A stretch of 64,000 bases of DNA from CAZBLK01 sp964492715 (GCA_964492715.1 CAZBLK010000008.1:44459-108458); one strand, 5' to 3'; positions 34,098-42,680 are shown, counted from the first letter of the stretch. Notes: generated by a model not told the origin, from the letters alone. Program-made: numbers and translations.

Positions 34098-34895
34098 ATG
34101 AGCGAGGTTATTGTTGTAACTTCAGGCAAAGGTGGCGTTGGCAAAACGACAACTTCCGCAAACATAGGAACAGGGCTTGCCTCCTTAGGGCATAAAGTTG
34201 TAATGGTGGACGCCGATATTGGGCTTAGAAACCTTGATGTAATTATGGGGCTTGAAAACCGCATAGTTTACGACTTAATAGATGTTATAGAGGGCAATTG
34301 CAGGCTTAAACAAGCTTTAATTAAAGACAAGCGTTTTCAAACGCTTTACCTTCTTCCAGCGGCACAAACAAAAGACAAAACTGCCGTAAACCCAGAGCAA
34401 ATGTACAAGCTTAGCCAGTCGCTGAAAGAAGAATTTGACTACATAATAATTGATTGCCCAGCAGGCATTGAGCAAGGTTTTAAAAACGCAATTGCAGGTG
34501 CCGACCGTGCTATTGTTGTAACTACGCCTGAAGTTTCCGCTGTAAGGGACGCTGACAGAATTATTGGGCTTTTAGAAGCAAGCGAGCTTAGAAACCCCCT
34601 CTTGGTTTTAAACCGTATTAGGGTGGAAATGGTAAAGCGTGGTGACATGATGTCGCTTGATGATGTAACAGAAGTTTTGGCAATTGACGTTTTGGGCATT
34701 GTACCAGACGATGAAAGCATTGTAATTTCATCAAACAAAGGTGAGCCAGCCGTTTTGGACGAAAATTCAAGGGCAGGACAAGCCTTTAGAAATATTTCAA
34801 AAAGAATTACAGGCGAGTCGGTTCCGCTTATGGAGCTGTCGGTTGAAACGGGTTTCCTTGACAAACTTAAAAAACTTTTCCGCTTCGGCAGCTAG
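34098..34895 (+). CDS. minD: Septum site-determining protein MinD
   Basis: A 265-residue deviant Walker A ATPase. It has VVTSGKGGVGKTTTSANIG, VDADIGLRNLDVIMGLENR, IDCPAGIEQGFKNAI, and a C-terminal amphipathic membrane helix (FLDKLKKLFRF). MinD binds the membrane in the ATP form, recruits MinC and is stimulated by MinE. The ATG has AAAAGGGGG upstream. A 108-bp gap separates it from minC. Confidence 0.97.
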   Translation: MSEVIVVTSGKGGVGKTTTSANIGTGLASLGHKVVMVDADIGLRNLDVIMGLENRIVYDLIDVIEGNCRLKQALIKDKRFQTLYLLPAAQTKDKTAVNPEQMYKLSQSLKEEFDYIIIDCPAGIEQGFKNAIAGADRAIVVTTPEVSAVRDADRIIGLLEASELRNPLLVLNRIRVEMVKRGDMMSLDDVTEVLAIDVLGIVPDDESIVISSNKGEPAVLDENSRAGQAFRNISKRITGESVPLMELSVETGFLDKLKKLFRFGS

Positions 34896-34920
34896 TGGAA
34901 TCATAAAAAGGAATGATAAA

Positions 34921-35196
34921 ATGGATATATTAAGCTTGTTTTCAAGAAAAAACTCGTCAAAAGAAATTGCAAAGGACAGGCTTAAGCTTGTGCTTATACA
35001 TGACAGAGTAAACTGTTCGACGCAGCTTCTTGAAATGCTGAAAGTTGACATTATTCGTGTCATTTCAAATTACATGGAAATTGACGAGGAAGACTTGGAT
35101 ATTCAAATTTCGCAAACGTCGTCCGAAACAAACGGAAGCGTGCCAATGCTTTGCGCAAACATTCCTATTAAAGCAATGCGCAAAGCGTCGAAATAG
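34921..35196 (+). CDS. minE: Cell division topological specificity factor MinE
   Basis: 91 residues from ATG 34921, with AAAAGGAATG upstream. The N-terminal membrane and MinD-binding segment (FSRKNSSKEIAKDRLKLVLIHDR) is followed by the dimer domain (VISNYMEIDEEDLDIQIS). MinE stimulates MinD ATP hydrolysis and drives oscillation. Its presence means the Min system here is of the oscillating MinCDE type rather than the DivIVA type. Confidence 0.93.
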   Translation: MDILSLFSRKNSSKEIAKDRLKLVLIHDRVNCSTQLLEMLKVDIIRVISNYMEIDEEDLDIQISQTSSETNGSVPMLCANIPIKAMRKASK

Positions 35197-35242
35197 AATT
35201 AGTTTTAGAAATGTTAATTTAACTCTTGCAATGTTGCTTTTT

Positions 35243-35302
35243 AAAAAAGATTTAGCCACCTTTTCAAAAGTGGCAGGGTTTGTGGCAACGCCCCAAGGTC
35301 TT
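35243..35302. repeat. Family B repeat, copy 6 (alternative first hairpin)
   Basis: CCACCTTTTCAAAAGTGG, linker CAGGGTTT, then TGGCAACGCCCCAAGGTCTT. It lies between minE and rodA. The second hairpin has lost some pairs (GTGGCAACGCCCC). Confidence 0.75.
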
Positions 35303-35338
35303 TTCTTTGTAAGGTTATCTGAATAGGGTTTGTGATAA

Positions 35339-36478
35339 ATGAAAAGACAGTATAAATCATTTGACTTCTTCTTGTTTTTACTTGTCTGTATTGTGTCAAT
35401 CTTTGGCATTGTGTTAATACGCAGTGCCACTATGAATGCAGATTCAACAGCTATATCTAATCTTTCTATGCTACAGGCGGTTTGGTTCGGAACCGGCCTG
35501 TTGCTTTTATTGTTTGCAGCTTTTTTAGACTACAATTTTATAAGCCGCTTTTATATTGTAATTTATGGTGTAAATATTTTCTTGCTGCTCCTTGTTTTGG
35601 TAGTTAGCAAAAGCACAAGTTTCAGGTGGCTTCAAATAATTGGCGAAAGGGGTATCCAGCCATCTGAGTTTTCAAAAATATTTACCATAATTTTTTTGGC
35701 AAAGCTTATTGACAAAAACCAAAAGCAGTTGAATAATATACTTATGCTTGGTTTTATTTTGTTGAATGTTGTCGTTTCTTTTGTTTTAATAAAAGAACAA
35801 CCGTCACTTTCAGCAAGCCTTGTTATAATTGCCATTTCTTTGGGCATTTTATTTGTGGCAAAGCTAAGCTATAAATACATTTTGCCTGCAATGCTTTCTA
35901 TTTTGCCAGCAGCAGGGCTAATTATTTATGACGTTTCTCGTTCGCCTAATTATTTGTTCATTGACAAATTTTTAGACATTTACCAAATTAACCGTATTTT
36001 AACTTGGCTTAACCCAGACCCAAACGACCCTCTTTATTTTCAAACGTTTCGTTCGATAAATGCAATTGGCTCTGGGCAGCTTGTTGGAAAAGGGCTTTAC
36101 AGCGGCACACTTACCCAAATGCGCTACGTGCCGTATTCTTACAACGACTTTATTTACTCGGTTTTAGGTGAGGAGTTTGGCTTTGTTGGAAGCGTTACGC
36201 TTCTTATACTAATGCTTTTAATAATTGCAAAATGCCTGCTTGTCGCACACAAAGCAGTTGACTTAAACGGAAGGCTTATAGCAACGGGGGTTGCGTCCAT
36301 GTTTGCGTTTCAAACTTTTGTAAATGTTGGCGTTGTTACTGGGCTTATACCAAACACTGGTATGCCTTTTCCTTTTGTTAGCTACGGCGGCAGCTCGCTT
36401 TGGGTTTGTATGATAGGTGTTGGGCTTGTTATAAACGTTGGAATGACGAAACGAAAATCGGTTTTTGACAATAATTAA
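35339..36478 (+). CDS. rodA: Peptidoglycan glycosyltransferase RodA (SEDS family)
   Basis: A 379-residue SEDS protein with about ten predicted membrane helices. It shows GIQPSEFSKIFTIIFLAK, KEQPSLSASLVII (the conserved acidic position in SEDS enzymes is replaced by E in KEQPS; compare the usual QPDLG), YNDFIYSVLGEEFGFVG and PFVSYGGSSL. RodA polymerises glycan strands in partnership with PBP2 (mrdA, same cluster). It could be called FtsW/SpoVE on sequence alone; the location in the mre-min cluster favours RodA. Confidence 0.92.
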   Translation: MKRQYKSFDFFLFLLVCIVSIFGIVLIRSATMNADSTAISNLSMLQAVWFGTGLLLLLFAAFLDYNFISRFYIVIYGVNIFLLLLVLVVSKSTSFRWLQIIGERGIQPSEFSKIFTIIFLAKLIDKNQKQLNNILMLGFILLNVVVSFVLIKEQPSLSASLVIIAISLGILFVAKLSYKYILPAMLSILPAAGLIIYDVSRSPNYLFIDKFLDIYQINRILTWLNPDPNDPLYFQTFRSINAIGSGQLVGKGLYSGTLTQMRYVPYSYNDFIYSVLGEEFGFVGSVTLLILMLLIIAKCLLVAHKAVDLNGRLIATGVASMFAFQTFVNVGVVTGLIPNTGMPFPFVSYGGSSLWVCMIGVGLVINVGMTKRKSVFDNN

Positions 36479-36493
36479 TTTAGGGGTGGTATA

Positions 36494-36889
36494 ATGAACA
36501 TTGCACTCATTGCACACGACAACAAAAAGAAGCTTATGGAAAACTTGTGTATTGCATATAGAAACATTTTGGGCAAGCACACACTTTTTGCAACAGGTAC
36601 TACTGGGCGGCTTATAGAAGAAGCAATAGGGCTTCCTGTAAACAAATATTTGGCTGGGCATTTGGGCGGCGAGCAGCAGCTTTCGGCGCAGGTTGCACTA
36701 AACAACATTGACCTTGTAATTTTTTTGCGTGACCCTTTGTCGCAAAAGCAGTACGAGCTTGACATAAGCAGCATTTTAAGGCTTTGCGACATTCACAACA
36801 TACCTCTTGCAAGCAACCTTGCAACGGCTGAAGCTTTGCTTCTTGCGCTTGACCGTGGCGACTTGGACTGGAGAATTATTGTGAAGTAA
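36494..36889 (+). CDS. mgsA: Methylglyoxal synthase
   Basis: A 131-residue protein with IALIAHDNKKKLMENL (His and Asp/Lys phosphate-binding region), FATGTTGRLIEE, HLGGEQQLSAQV and IFLRDPLSQKQYE with the catalytic Asp. It converts dihydroxyacetone phosphate to methylglyoxal, a bypass that frees phosphate. It starts 16 bp after rodA and is the last gene of the cluster. The stop codon lies within a 16-bp tandem duplication (36884-36915). Confidence 0.94.
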   Translation: MNIALIAHDNKKKLMENLCIAYRNILGKHTLFATGTTGRLIEEAIGLPVNKYLAGHLGGEQQLSAQVALNNIDLVIFLRDPLSQKQYELDISSILRLCDIHNIPLASNLATAEALLLALDRGDLDWRIIVK

Positions 36890-36940
36890 TTTGTTTCTTA
36901 AGTAATTTGTTTCTTAGTTGTATATTTAGAGGAGAATAAA

Positions 36941-37846
36941 ATGACTTTTAAAATTAAGCCAGCAGTGTTTGTACTTACTACACTGCTTATTTTTGCTGTG
37001 GCTGGGTGCGGCAGCAATGTTTCACAAAAAGAAGGCTCTGCACAAGAAGCTTCAAAAAAAACACCTCAAAAAATAATATGCACAGCAGCAAGCAACACAG
37101 AAATTGTTGTAGGGCTTGGGCTTGCAGAAAAGCTAGTTGCTGTTGACATATATTCTTCAGACATTGAAGGGCTTGGAGAAAAAGCTAAATTGGTTGACTT
37201 TTATCAATTAAATGTTGAAGAAATAATTTCAATTGAGCCAGATTTAGTAATTGCCTCTGATATAAACGGCACAGGTTCTGGCGACGACCCTTTTGCGGCA
37301 GTAAAAAACGCAGGAATTGAAGTTGTTGTAGTTGACACACCAAAGTCAATTGAGGAATTAAAAATGACAATTACAACGATTGCAGACGTTACAGGAGTTC
37401 CAGACAAAGGGCAGCAGCTTGTGTCTGAGATGGAACAAAAGATTGATGACATAACAAAAAAAGTTTCTACAGTTGAAAAGCGCAAAACTGTTTATTTTGA
37501 AATTTCACCAGCGCCAAGCATTTTTACTTTTGGCGGTGACACATTTCAAAGCGAAATTTTAAAGCTTGCTGGTGGTGACAACATTTTCTCATCAAGTTCC
37601 GCATGGTTTCAACCAAGCGAAGAAGCAATAATTGAAGCAAACCCAGATGTTATAATTACAAATGTTTCATATGTTGAGAATGCTGTTGGTGCTATAAAAG
37701 AAAGGGCTGGCTTTTCGGCAATTAAGGCGGTTGCTGACGGAAACGTTTTTCAAGTAGACTCAAACCCTACAAGCAGGCCGTCACAAAACGTTGTTAAAGG
37801 AATTGAGCAGATTTCACGGCTTCTGTACCCTGAAATTTTTGAATAG
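36941..37846 (+). CDS. Iron-siderophore/cobalamin-type ABC substrate-binding lipoprotein
   Basis: A 301-residue protein with a lipoprotein signal (LLIFAVAGC, Cys at about 23) and a class III periplasmic-binding-protein fold. It has IICTAASNTEIVVGLGL, VDFYQLNVEEIISIEPDLVIAS, VVVVDTPKSIEELK and NPDVIITNVSY. BtuF/FepB-type proteins of this size bind cobalamin, haem or ferric chelates. It is followed after 3 bp by the matching permease. GAGGAG lies upstream of the ATG. Confidence 0.9.
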   Translation: MTFKIKPAVFVLTTLLIFAVAGCGSNVSQKEGSAQEASKKTPQKIICTAASNTEIVVGLGLAEKLVAVDIYSSDIEGLGEKAKLVDFYQLNVEEIISIEPDLVIASDINGTGSGDDPFAAVKNAGIEVVVVDTPKSIEELKMTITTIADVTGVPDKGQQLVSEMEQKIDDITKKVSTVEKRKTVYFEISPAPSIFTFGGDTFQSEILKLAGGDNIFSSSSAWFQPSEEAIIEANPDVIITNVSYVENAVGAIKERAGFSAIKAVADGNVFQVDSNPTSRPSQNVVKGIEQISRLLYPEIFE

Positions 37847-37849
37847 ATT

Positions 37850-38872
37850 ATGAATAAACCTCTTTTAAAACCGAATGGGCTTTTGCTTATATTTTTGCTT
37901 TCTGTTTTGTCGCTTGCGCTTGGAGTGTTTATAGGCAGTGCAAACATTGGCTTTTTTGACGTTTTCAAAGTTGTTGGAGAAAAGCTTATGCCTAGTTTTT
38001 CAAATTCTGACATAACAAACGTTCAAAAGGAAATTATTTGGAACATACGGCTTCCTCGTGTGCTCGTTGCTTTTTTTGCTGGAAGTGCGCTTTCTTTAGG
38101 CGGCGCAATTGTGCAGTCGGTTTTAAAAAACCCACTTGCTTCGCCATACACTATGGGCGTGTCGTCTGGTGCTTCGCTTGCTGTCAGCGTTTTAATTGTC
38201 ACTGGAATATCGGTGCCGTTTTTGGGCGTACTGTTTAAGCCGCTTGTCGGCTTTTTGGCTGGGCTTTTGGCTGTAGCCGTTGTAATTACAATTACTGTTG
38301 CAATTGACAAGGTGACAACTGGAAACGCAGTCGTTTTAACAGGAATGGTGCTTTCGTTATTTTACAACGCTGTTCAAACGCTTATTTTTTCTTTTTCACC
38401 TGACGACATAAAACAAATTGTTGTTTGGCAAATGGGCTCTTTTTCGTTGAGGGGCTGGGCGTTTTTTTATGCTTTGCTTCCTTTTTTTGTATTTGGTTTT
38501 TTGGCTGCTTTTGTTTTTAACAAAGAACTTGACGTAATGACACTGGGTGACGAACAGGCACGCTCCATTGGTGTGAACACTGCCTTTGTTACTCCTGCTC
38601 TTTTGACAATTGCTGCCGTTTTAACAGGAGCTTCTGTTGCTGTTTGCGGCGTAATTGGTTTTGTAGACCTTGTTACACCACATATTGCACGGCGGCTTTT
38701 TGGCTCGAAGCATGTACTTTTGCTGCCTGCTACTGCACTTATTGGCGGCGTTGTAATGGTGGTGTCAGACCTTTTAGCAAGGTCGCTGTTTGCGCCTATG
38801 GAGCTGCCCATTGGGGCTGTTACGGCTTTTATTGGTGCACCGTTTTTTGTTTATTTGTTTTTTAAAAAATAG
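37850..38872 (+). CDS. FecCD-family ABC permease (iron/cobalamin type)
   Basis: A 340-residue protein with about nine to ten membrane helices and the family motifs WNIRLPRVLVAFFAGSALSLGGAIVQ, NPLASPYTMGVSSGASL, LGDEQARSIGVN, GVIGFVDLVTPHIAR and FIGAPFFVYLFFKK. It forms the membrane channel for the substrate delivered by the preceding lipoprotein. The usual third gene, a FepC/BtuD ATPase, is missing: after the stop there is a hairpin and an opposite-strand gene. Confidence 0.93.
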   Translation: MNKPLLKPNGLLLIFLLSVLSLALGVFIGSANIGFFDVFKVVGEKLMPSFSNSDITNVQKEIIWNIRLPRVLVAFFAGSALSLGGAIVQSVLKNPLASPYTMGVSSGASLAVSVLIVTGISVPFLGVLFKPLVGFLAGLLAVAVVITITVAIDKVTTGNAVVLTGMVLSLFYNAVQTLIFSFSPDDIKQIVVWQMGSFSLRGWAFFYALLPFFVFGFLAAFVFNKELDVMTLGDEQARSIGVNTAFVTPALLTIAAVLTGASVAVCGVIGFVDLVTPHIARRLFGSKHVLLLPATALIGGVVMVVSDLLARSLFAPMELPIGAVTAFIGAPFFVYLFFKK

Positions 38873-38893
38873 CACATAAAAGTACATAAAATT

Positions 38894-38918
38894 GGAACAT
38901 TGTGAAACACAATGTTCC
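38894..38918. terminator. Perfect hairpin between convergent genes
   Basis: GGAACATTGTG-aaa-CACAATGTTCC, an 11-bp perfect stem. There is no clear T-run on the plus strand and AATTTTATG on the minus strand. It probably serves both convergent transcripts. Confidence 0.65.
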
Positions 38919-38957
38919 TCAAGCACCTCTAGGGCATGTTCCCACTACCGCTCAAAG

Positions 38958-39218
38958 CTACATTCTTCTATAAATGAAAATAGCAAGTGCAATTCCAATT
39001 AAGCTGGCGACATTAATGTTTAACATTAGCCCAAAAGAAATCTTAATAACAACTAAGTCCAAAACAAAAGGCTCTGAAAGCCCAAAGCTGCTGCCAAATG
39101 CAAGCCAGTCAAAATATTTGTAAACGCCCAAATAGCTTCCTAAAGCGCCACCTACAACAATCCCTGCCAGCACAAACAAAAACAAAGTCCATGTAGTTTT
39201 GTTACCTTTTGAATACAC
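38958..39218 (-). CDS. DUF4321 small membrane protein
   Basis: An 86-residue protein with two predicted membrane helices (about 10-30 and 60-83). It matches the DUF4321 pattern: LAGIVVGGALGSYLG, then FVLDLVVIKISFGLMLNINVAS and a final LIGIALAIFIYRRM. Such proteins are common in Clostridia and of unknown function. The start is the ATG after GGAGGTG. Confidence 0.85.
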   Translation of the reverse strand: MYSKGNKTTWTLFLFVLAGIVVGGALGSYLGVYKYFDWLAFGSSFGLSEPFVLDLVVIKISFGLMLNINVASLIGIALAIFIYRRM

Positions 39219-39275
39219 ACAAACACCTCCGAAGTTTTTGTATAGAAAAATTTCTTCATTATTATATTTGGAAAT

Positions 39276-40142
39276 TTATTCAAACGGCAGGAATTTAACA
39301 TACCAAATGCCGTCATCAGCCTTTATTAAGTGAAACTTGCGCTCACTTCCGTTTTGGTCTAGGTACTTTATAAAGCCTGTTCCGTCAACGTTTTCTACAA
39401 ACTCGCCTTGTGAAAGTGTGCCAAAGGCTTGGTTTGCAATTGCCCTTCTTATAAGCGGGTCTACGCTTGAAATTTGCTCCTCGTTCATTTGCTTGTATTC
39501 GTCTATTGTCATGCTGATGTTGCTCTTTTCATACATAGCAAAGCACGCTTCCCACTTGTCGTCTATTCCAAGTTGAATAAAAATTTTTGCAACGGTCATT
39601 GGTTCAACATCTGAAAAAACGTTCATGTCAAGCTTTGTTAAAAAGCTTGTGTAAAGCGGCTTTTCATTTTCTGCAAGCTTAAAAATGCGGTTTAGCCCAA
39701 CAGTTGACGGCGTAGGCGAAGCAGACGATTCTAACAATTGTGATTGTGCTTCCAGGCTCAAGCCCAAACCCTCTACAATTTCATTTAGGTTTGGTTTTTC
39801 CGCTGGTATGACTAAAGTTCCAACAGTAATATGAGAATTCTCACTTGCCGGTTCGGTTACGCCCTCTACAACCTCCGTAGATGGTGCTTCGGTTGTTTGC
39901 TGCACAGTTTTTTCTGCAACAGGTGTTGGCGTTGTAATTTCGCTGGGGCTTGGGGTTTTTGTGACAACTATATTTTTATTTTCAGGAAGAACAGTTTGAG
40001 TTGGTGCAGGTGATTTCACTGACTGCAACACACTGCTTACAGGTTTCTCTGCTTCAACTTGTACTTCTGGCTGTTTGCTTTTGCACGATGTTGATATAAT
40101 AAGGATTGCGGCAAAAAGTATTATTTTAGGGAATATCCTCAT
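39276..40142 (-). CDS. Putative lipoprotein of unknown function
   Basis: A 288-residue protein with a lipoprotein signal (LFAAILIISTSC, Cys at about 20). A Pro/Thr/Val/Glu-rich low-complexity linker follows (about 25-110, for example TPSPSEITTPTPVAEKT). The folded C-terminal part (FTKLDMNVFSDV-like LTKLDMNVFSDVEPM, IDEYKQMNEEQIS, DGIWYVKFLPFE) resembles no family I recognise. It is probably anchored on the outer membrane face with the C-terminal domain extended into the wall. An 18-bp tandem duplication lies just upstream (40161-40196). Confidence 0.8.
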   Translation of the reverse strand: MRIFPKIILFAAILIISTSCKSKQPEVQVEAEKPVSSVLQSVKSPAPTQTVLPENKNIVVTKTPSPSEITTPTPVAEKTVQQTTEAPSTEVVEGVTEPASENSHITVGTLVIPAEKPNLNEIVEGLGLSLEAQSQLLESSASPTPSTVGLNRIFKLAENEKPLYTSFLTKLDMNVFSDVEPMTVAKIFIQLGIDDKWEACFAMYEKSNISMTIDEYKQMNEEQISSVDPLIRRAIANQAFGTLSQGEFVENVDGTGFIKYLDQNGSERKFHLIKADDGIWYVKFLPFE

Positions 40143-40262
40143 TTTATCCTCCTAAATTTTAGTTTATTTCGTTTGATTAGTTTATTTCGTTTGATTAGAT
40201 GGTAACATTTTTTTACAAATTTGTAAAGATGTTTACAATAAAAGTGTGGCAAGCAATTCTAT

Positions 40263-40297
40263 AAAAAACAAGGCTTCCCCACCAAGCGGAGAAGCCT
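40263..40297 (-). terminator. Terminator after nadE
   Basis: On the minus strand AGGCTTCTCCGC...GGGGAAGCCT forms a stem followed by TGTTTTTT. Confidence 0.8.
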
Positions 40298-40314
40298 AAA
40301 ATATAGTCATAAAA

Positions 40315-41043
40315 CTACTCGCCAAACCTAAGCGGCATTTTCCGCTTATGCTCAGTAGCCCTATGCGCCTTTGTAATTTTCAAAACATCTTCTTCGTTGC
40401 CTGTTCCAGTTTCAATGTATTCATCAATAGCTTTGTAAGTAACGCCCATTTCCTTTTCATCAGTTTGTCCGTCAAAAAGCCCAGCAGATGGCGCTTTTTC
40501 AACAATAGATTGCGGCGCTTCCAAATGCCTTAAAAGCTCAAAAACTTCTGTCGCTGTTAAGTCGGCAATAGGGTTAAAGTCATACGCACCGTCACCCCAT
40601 TTTGTAAAATACCCCATATAACCTTCGCTTTTGTTGCCTGTTCCTGCAACAAGGTAGCCAAGCGTTTGCCCAATTGTGTAAAGTGTAGTCATTCTAAGCC
40701 GTGGGTTTATGTTGTTTTTGGCGTTGTCTGCAACTTTTTCAACTTGTTCAAGCTGGCTTAAAAGAACTTCCCTAGTTTCTGTCAAGTCAACAACAGCCGT
40801 TTTTATGTTAAACTTTTCGGCAAGCTTTGTTGCGTCATCTTTGTCCGAACAGTAGTTTTGTTTTGAGCCGCATGGCATAATTACGCCAAGCACTTCATCT
40901 GTAGCCATTTTGCACAAAATTCCAACAGCCGCACTGTCCTTCCCCCCACTGTTTCCAAAAACAATTCCTTTTGCACCGCTTTTTTTAAGCACGTCTTTTA
41001 TCCACATTACTCTTTGTTCAACTTCAATTAAATAATCTCTCAT
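40315..41043 (-). CDS. nadE: NAD synthase, ammonia-dependent type
   Basis: 242 residues from ATG 41043, with TGGAGGTG at a good distance; the frame is open 33 codons upstream without a ribosome site. The PP-loop is GIVFGNSGGKDSAAVGIL. LGVIMPCGSKQNYCSDKDDA and GNKSEGYMGYFTKWGDGAYDFNPIADLTATEV cover the deamido-NAD and ammonia sites. There is no glutaminase domain, so ammonia or a separate glutaminase supplies nitrogen. It is monocistronic, with its own terminator. Confidence 0.95.
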   Translation of the reverse strand: MRDYLIEVEQRVMWIKDVLKKSGAKGIVFGNSGGKDSAAVGILCKMATDEVLGVIMPCGSKQNYCSDKDDATKLAEKFNIKTAVVDLTETREVLLSQLEQVEKVADNAKNNINPRLRMTTLYTIGQTLGYLVAGTGNKSEGYMGYFTKWGDGAYDFNPIADLTATEVFELLRHLEAPQSIVEKAPSAGLFDGQTDEKEMGVTYKAIDEYIETGTGNEEDVLKITKAHRATEHKRKMPLRFGE

Positions 41044-41135
41044 GCTGCACCTCCAAATTAAATATAAACTTTTGGAACAATATGTCAAGGGGTAAAAAAA
41101 TAAAGGAAAAATGCAATTTTTAAAAACCCATATGC

Positions 41136-41164
41136 TTGACAAAAGTTTCTGTAAAAAGTATAAT
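41136..41164 (+). promoter_or_regulatory. Perfect-consensus sigma-A promoter upstream of rpmF
   Basis: TTGACA (41136-41141), exactly 17 bp, TATAAT (41159-41164). The first gene, rpmF, starts 195 bp downstream. The intervening leader is almost pure A/T with repeated TTATTATTTTAA units (about 41205-41265) and holds no reading frame. Confidence 0.92.
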
Positions 41165-41358
41165 GATTTTTAGTTTTCATTATTTTCTAGAAAATATTTA
41201 TTTTAATATTTATTATTTTAATTTATTATTTTTATTTATTATTTTAATACTTATTATTTTAAAAACATATATAAATGACGAAAATAAATACAAGCGTTAT
41301 TTATACTTATTTTGTACCATTTATATGTGCAAAGCATTACGCTAAGGAGGTGTAGTAA

Positions 41359-41547
41359 ATGGGAGCTATTTGTCCAAAAGGTAAAATTTCAAAAGCAAGA
41401 CGTGATAAAAGACGCGCGCAATCATGGAAAATTGCTATGCCAGGGCTTGTAAAGTGCAGCAAATGCGGTGAGCTTATGATGTCACACAGAGTTTGCAAAG
41501 CTTGCGGCAGTTATAACAAAAAAGAAGTAATTGCAATGGGCAGCTAA
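41359..41547 (+). CDS. rpmF: 50S ribosomal protein L32
   Basis: A 62-residue protein with KISKARRDKRRAQSWK and the zinc ribbon CSKCGE...CKACG (C-x2-C...C-x2-C form). The N-terminus MGAICPKGK differs from the usual MAVPKRKTSK and carries an extra Cys. The ATG has AAGGAGGTG upstream. The DUF177 gene that commonly precedes rpmF in Firmicutes is absent here. It heads the lipid/RNase III/S1 operon, next to plsX and acpP as in many bacteria. Confidence 0.93.
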   Translation: MGAICPKGKISKARRDKRRAQSWKIAMPGLVKCSKCGELMMSHRVCKACGSYNKKEVIAMGS

Positions 41548-41659
41548 TTAAGCAAAATAGTTAATATAAGGGCTATGTCAAAGACAGTTGTTTTTGGTAT
41601 AGCTTTTTTATGCTATACTGCTTTAGGTGTAAAGTAGTATAATTTTGGGGCTGAATATT

Positions 41660-42661
41660 ATGGTAGAAAAGGCAATTATTGCCATAGACGCAATGGGTGG
41701 TGACAATGCACCAGCAGAAATTGTAAAGGGCTGTGCCGACTTTTCGCTTACAGGCGGTGCAAAGCTTTTGCTTTTTGGCGACGCAAAAAAAGTTGAAGCT
41801 GAATTAAAAAAGCATAACCACGACAAAAACGTCATAGAAATTGTTAACACAACGCAAGTTGTTACAGGTGATGACGTGCCGACCGTTGCAATTAAACAAA
41901 AAAAAGATTCGTCAATGGTCGTAGGGCTTAAAGCTGTAAAAGAAAAAAACGCCCACGCCTTTGTTTCGGCTGGAAACACTGGCGCACTTCTTACAGGGGC
42001 TACGCTTATTGTAGGAAGAATAAAAGGTGTTGACCGCCCAGCGATAGCTACACTTTTGCCAAACGAAAACAAAACCTTTACACTTCTTTTAGACAGTGGC
42101 GCAAACGTTGACGTAAAGCCTGAATATTTACTGCAATTTGCAAAAATGGGAAGCTTGTACATGGAAAACGTTATGCGAATAAAAAACCCGTCAGTTGGGC
42201 TTATTAATATTGGAACAGAAGTTGAAAAAGGCAACGCCACAGTGAAAGAAGCACATAAGCTTTTAAGCGAATCGGCTTTAAACTTCGTTGGCAATGTGGA
42301 GGCATCGAGCGTTTCTGTCGGTGCGGCAGACGTTTTGGTTTGTGACGGCTTTGTTGGAAACGTAATTTTGAAGCATACAGAGGGACTGTCTAAGTCTATA
42401 TTGAATATAATAAAAGAAGAATTGATGTCAACGACAATGTCAAAGCTTGGTGCTTTAATGGCAAAAGGTGCTTTTAAAAACATTAAGAAACGCTTTGACT
42501 ACAGAGAAATTGGCGGCGCACCGCTTCTTGGGCTAAACGCCTTGGTTGTAAAGGCGCACGGTTCGTCGGACGCAAAGGCAGTTTTTGGCGCACTTCGCCA
42601 ATGCAAAACTTTTATAGAAAACGATATTGTTGAAAAAATAACAGCTAGTGTTGGTAGCTGA
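41660..42661 (+). CDS. plsX: Phosphate acyltransferase PlsX
   Basis: 333 residues from ATG 41660, with TTTTGGGGCTG upstream. It has AIDAMGGDNAPAEIVKG, HAFVSAGNTGALLTGATLIVGRI, LLDSGANVDVKPEYL, SVGLINIGTEVEKGN and GDFVGNVIL-like CDGFVGNVILKHTEG. PlsX makes acyl phosphate from acyl-ACP for the first acylation of glycerol-3-phosphate. It lies upstream of acpP and, further on, plsC, so three lipid-synthesis genes share the operon. Confidence 0.95.
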   Translation: MVEKAIIAIDAMGGDNAPAEIVKGCADFSLTGGAKLLLFGDAKKVEAELKKHNHDKNVIEIVNTTQVVTGDDVPTVAIKQKKDSSMVVGLKAVKEKNAHAFVSAGNTGALLTGATLIVGRIKGVDRPAIATLLPNENKTFTLLLDSGANVDVKPEYLLQFAKMGSLYMENVMRIKNPSVGLINIGTEVEKGNATVKEAHKLLSESALNFVGNVEASSVSVGAADVLVCDGFVGNVILKHTEGLSKSILNIIKEELMSTTMSKLGALMAKGAFKNIKKRFDYREIGGAPLLGLNALVVKAHGSSDAKAVFGALRQCKTFIENDIVEKITASVGS

Positions 42662-42680
42662 GCAAGTACGGGGGGATATT

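Noticed and set aside
36494..36889. Methylglyoxal synthase and the DJ-1 protein at 21.4 kb as one methylglyoxal pathway
   Set aside because: The genes are 15 kb apart in unrelated operons and the DJ-1 family has many activities; only a speculative link.
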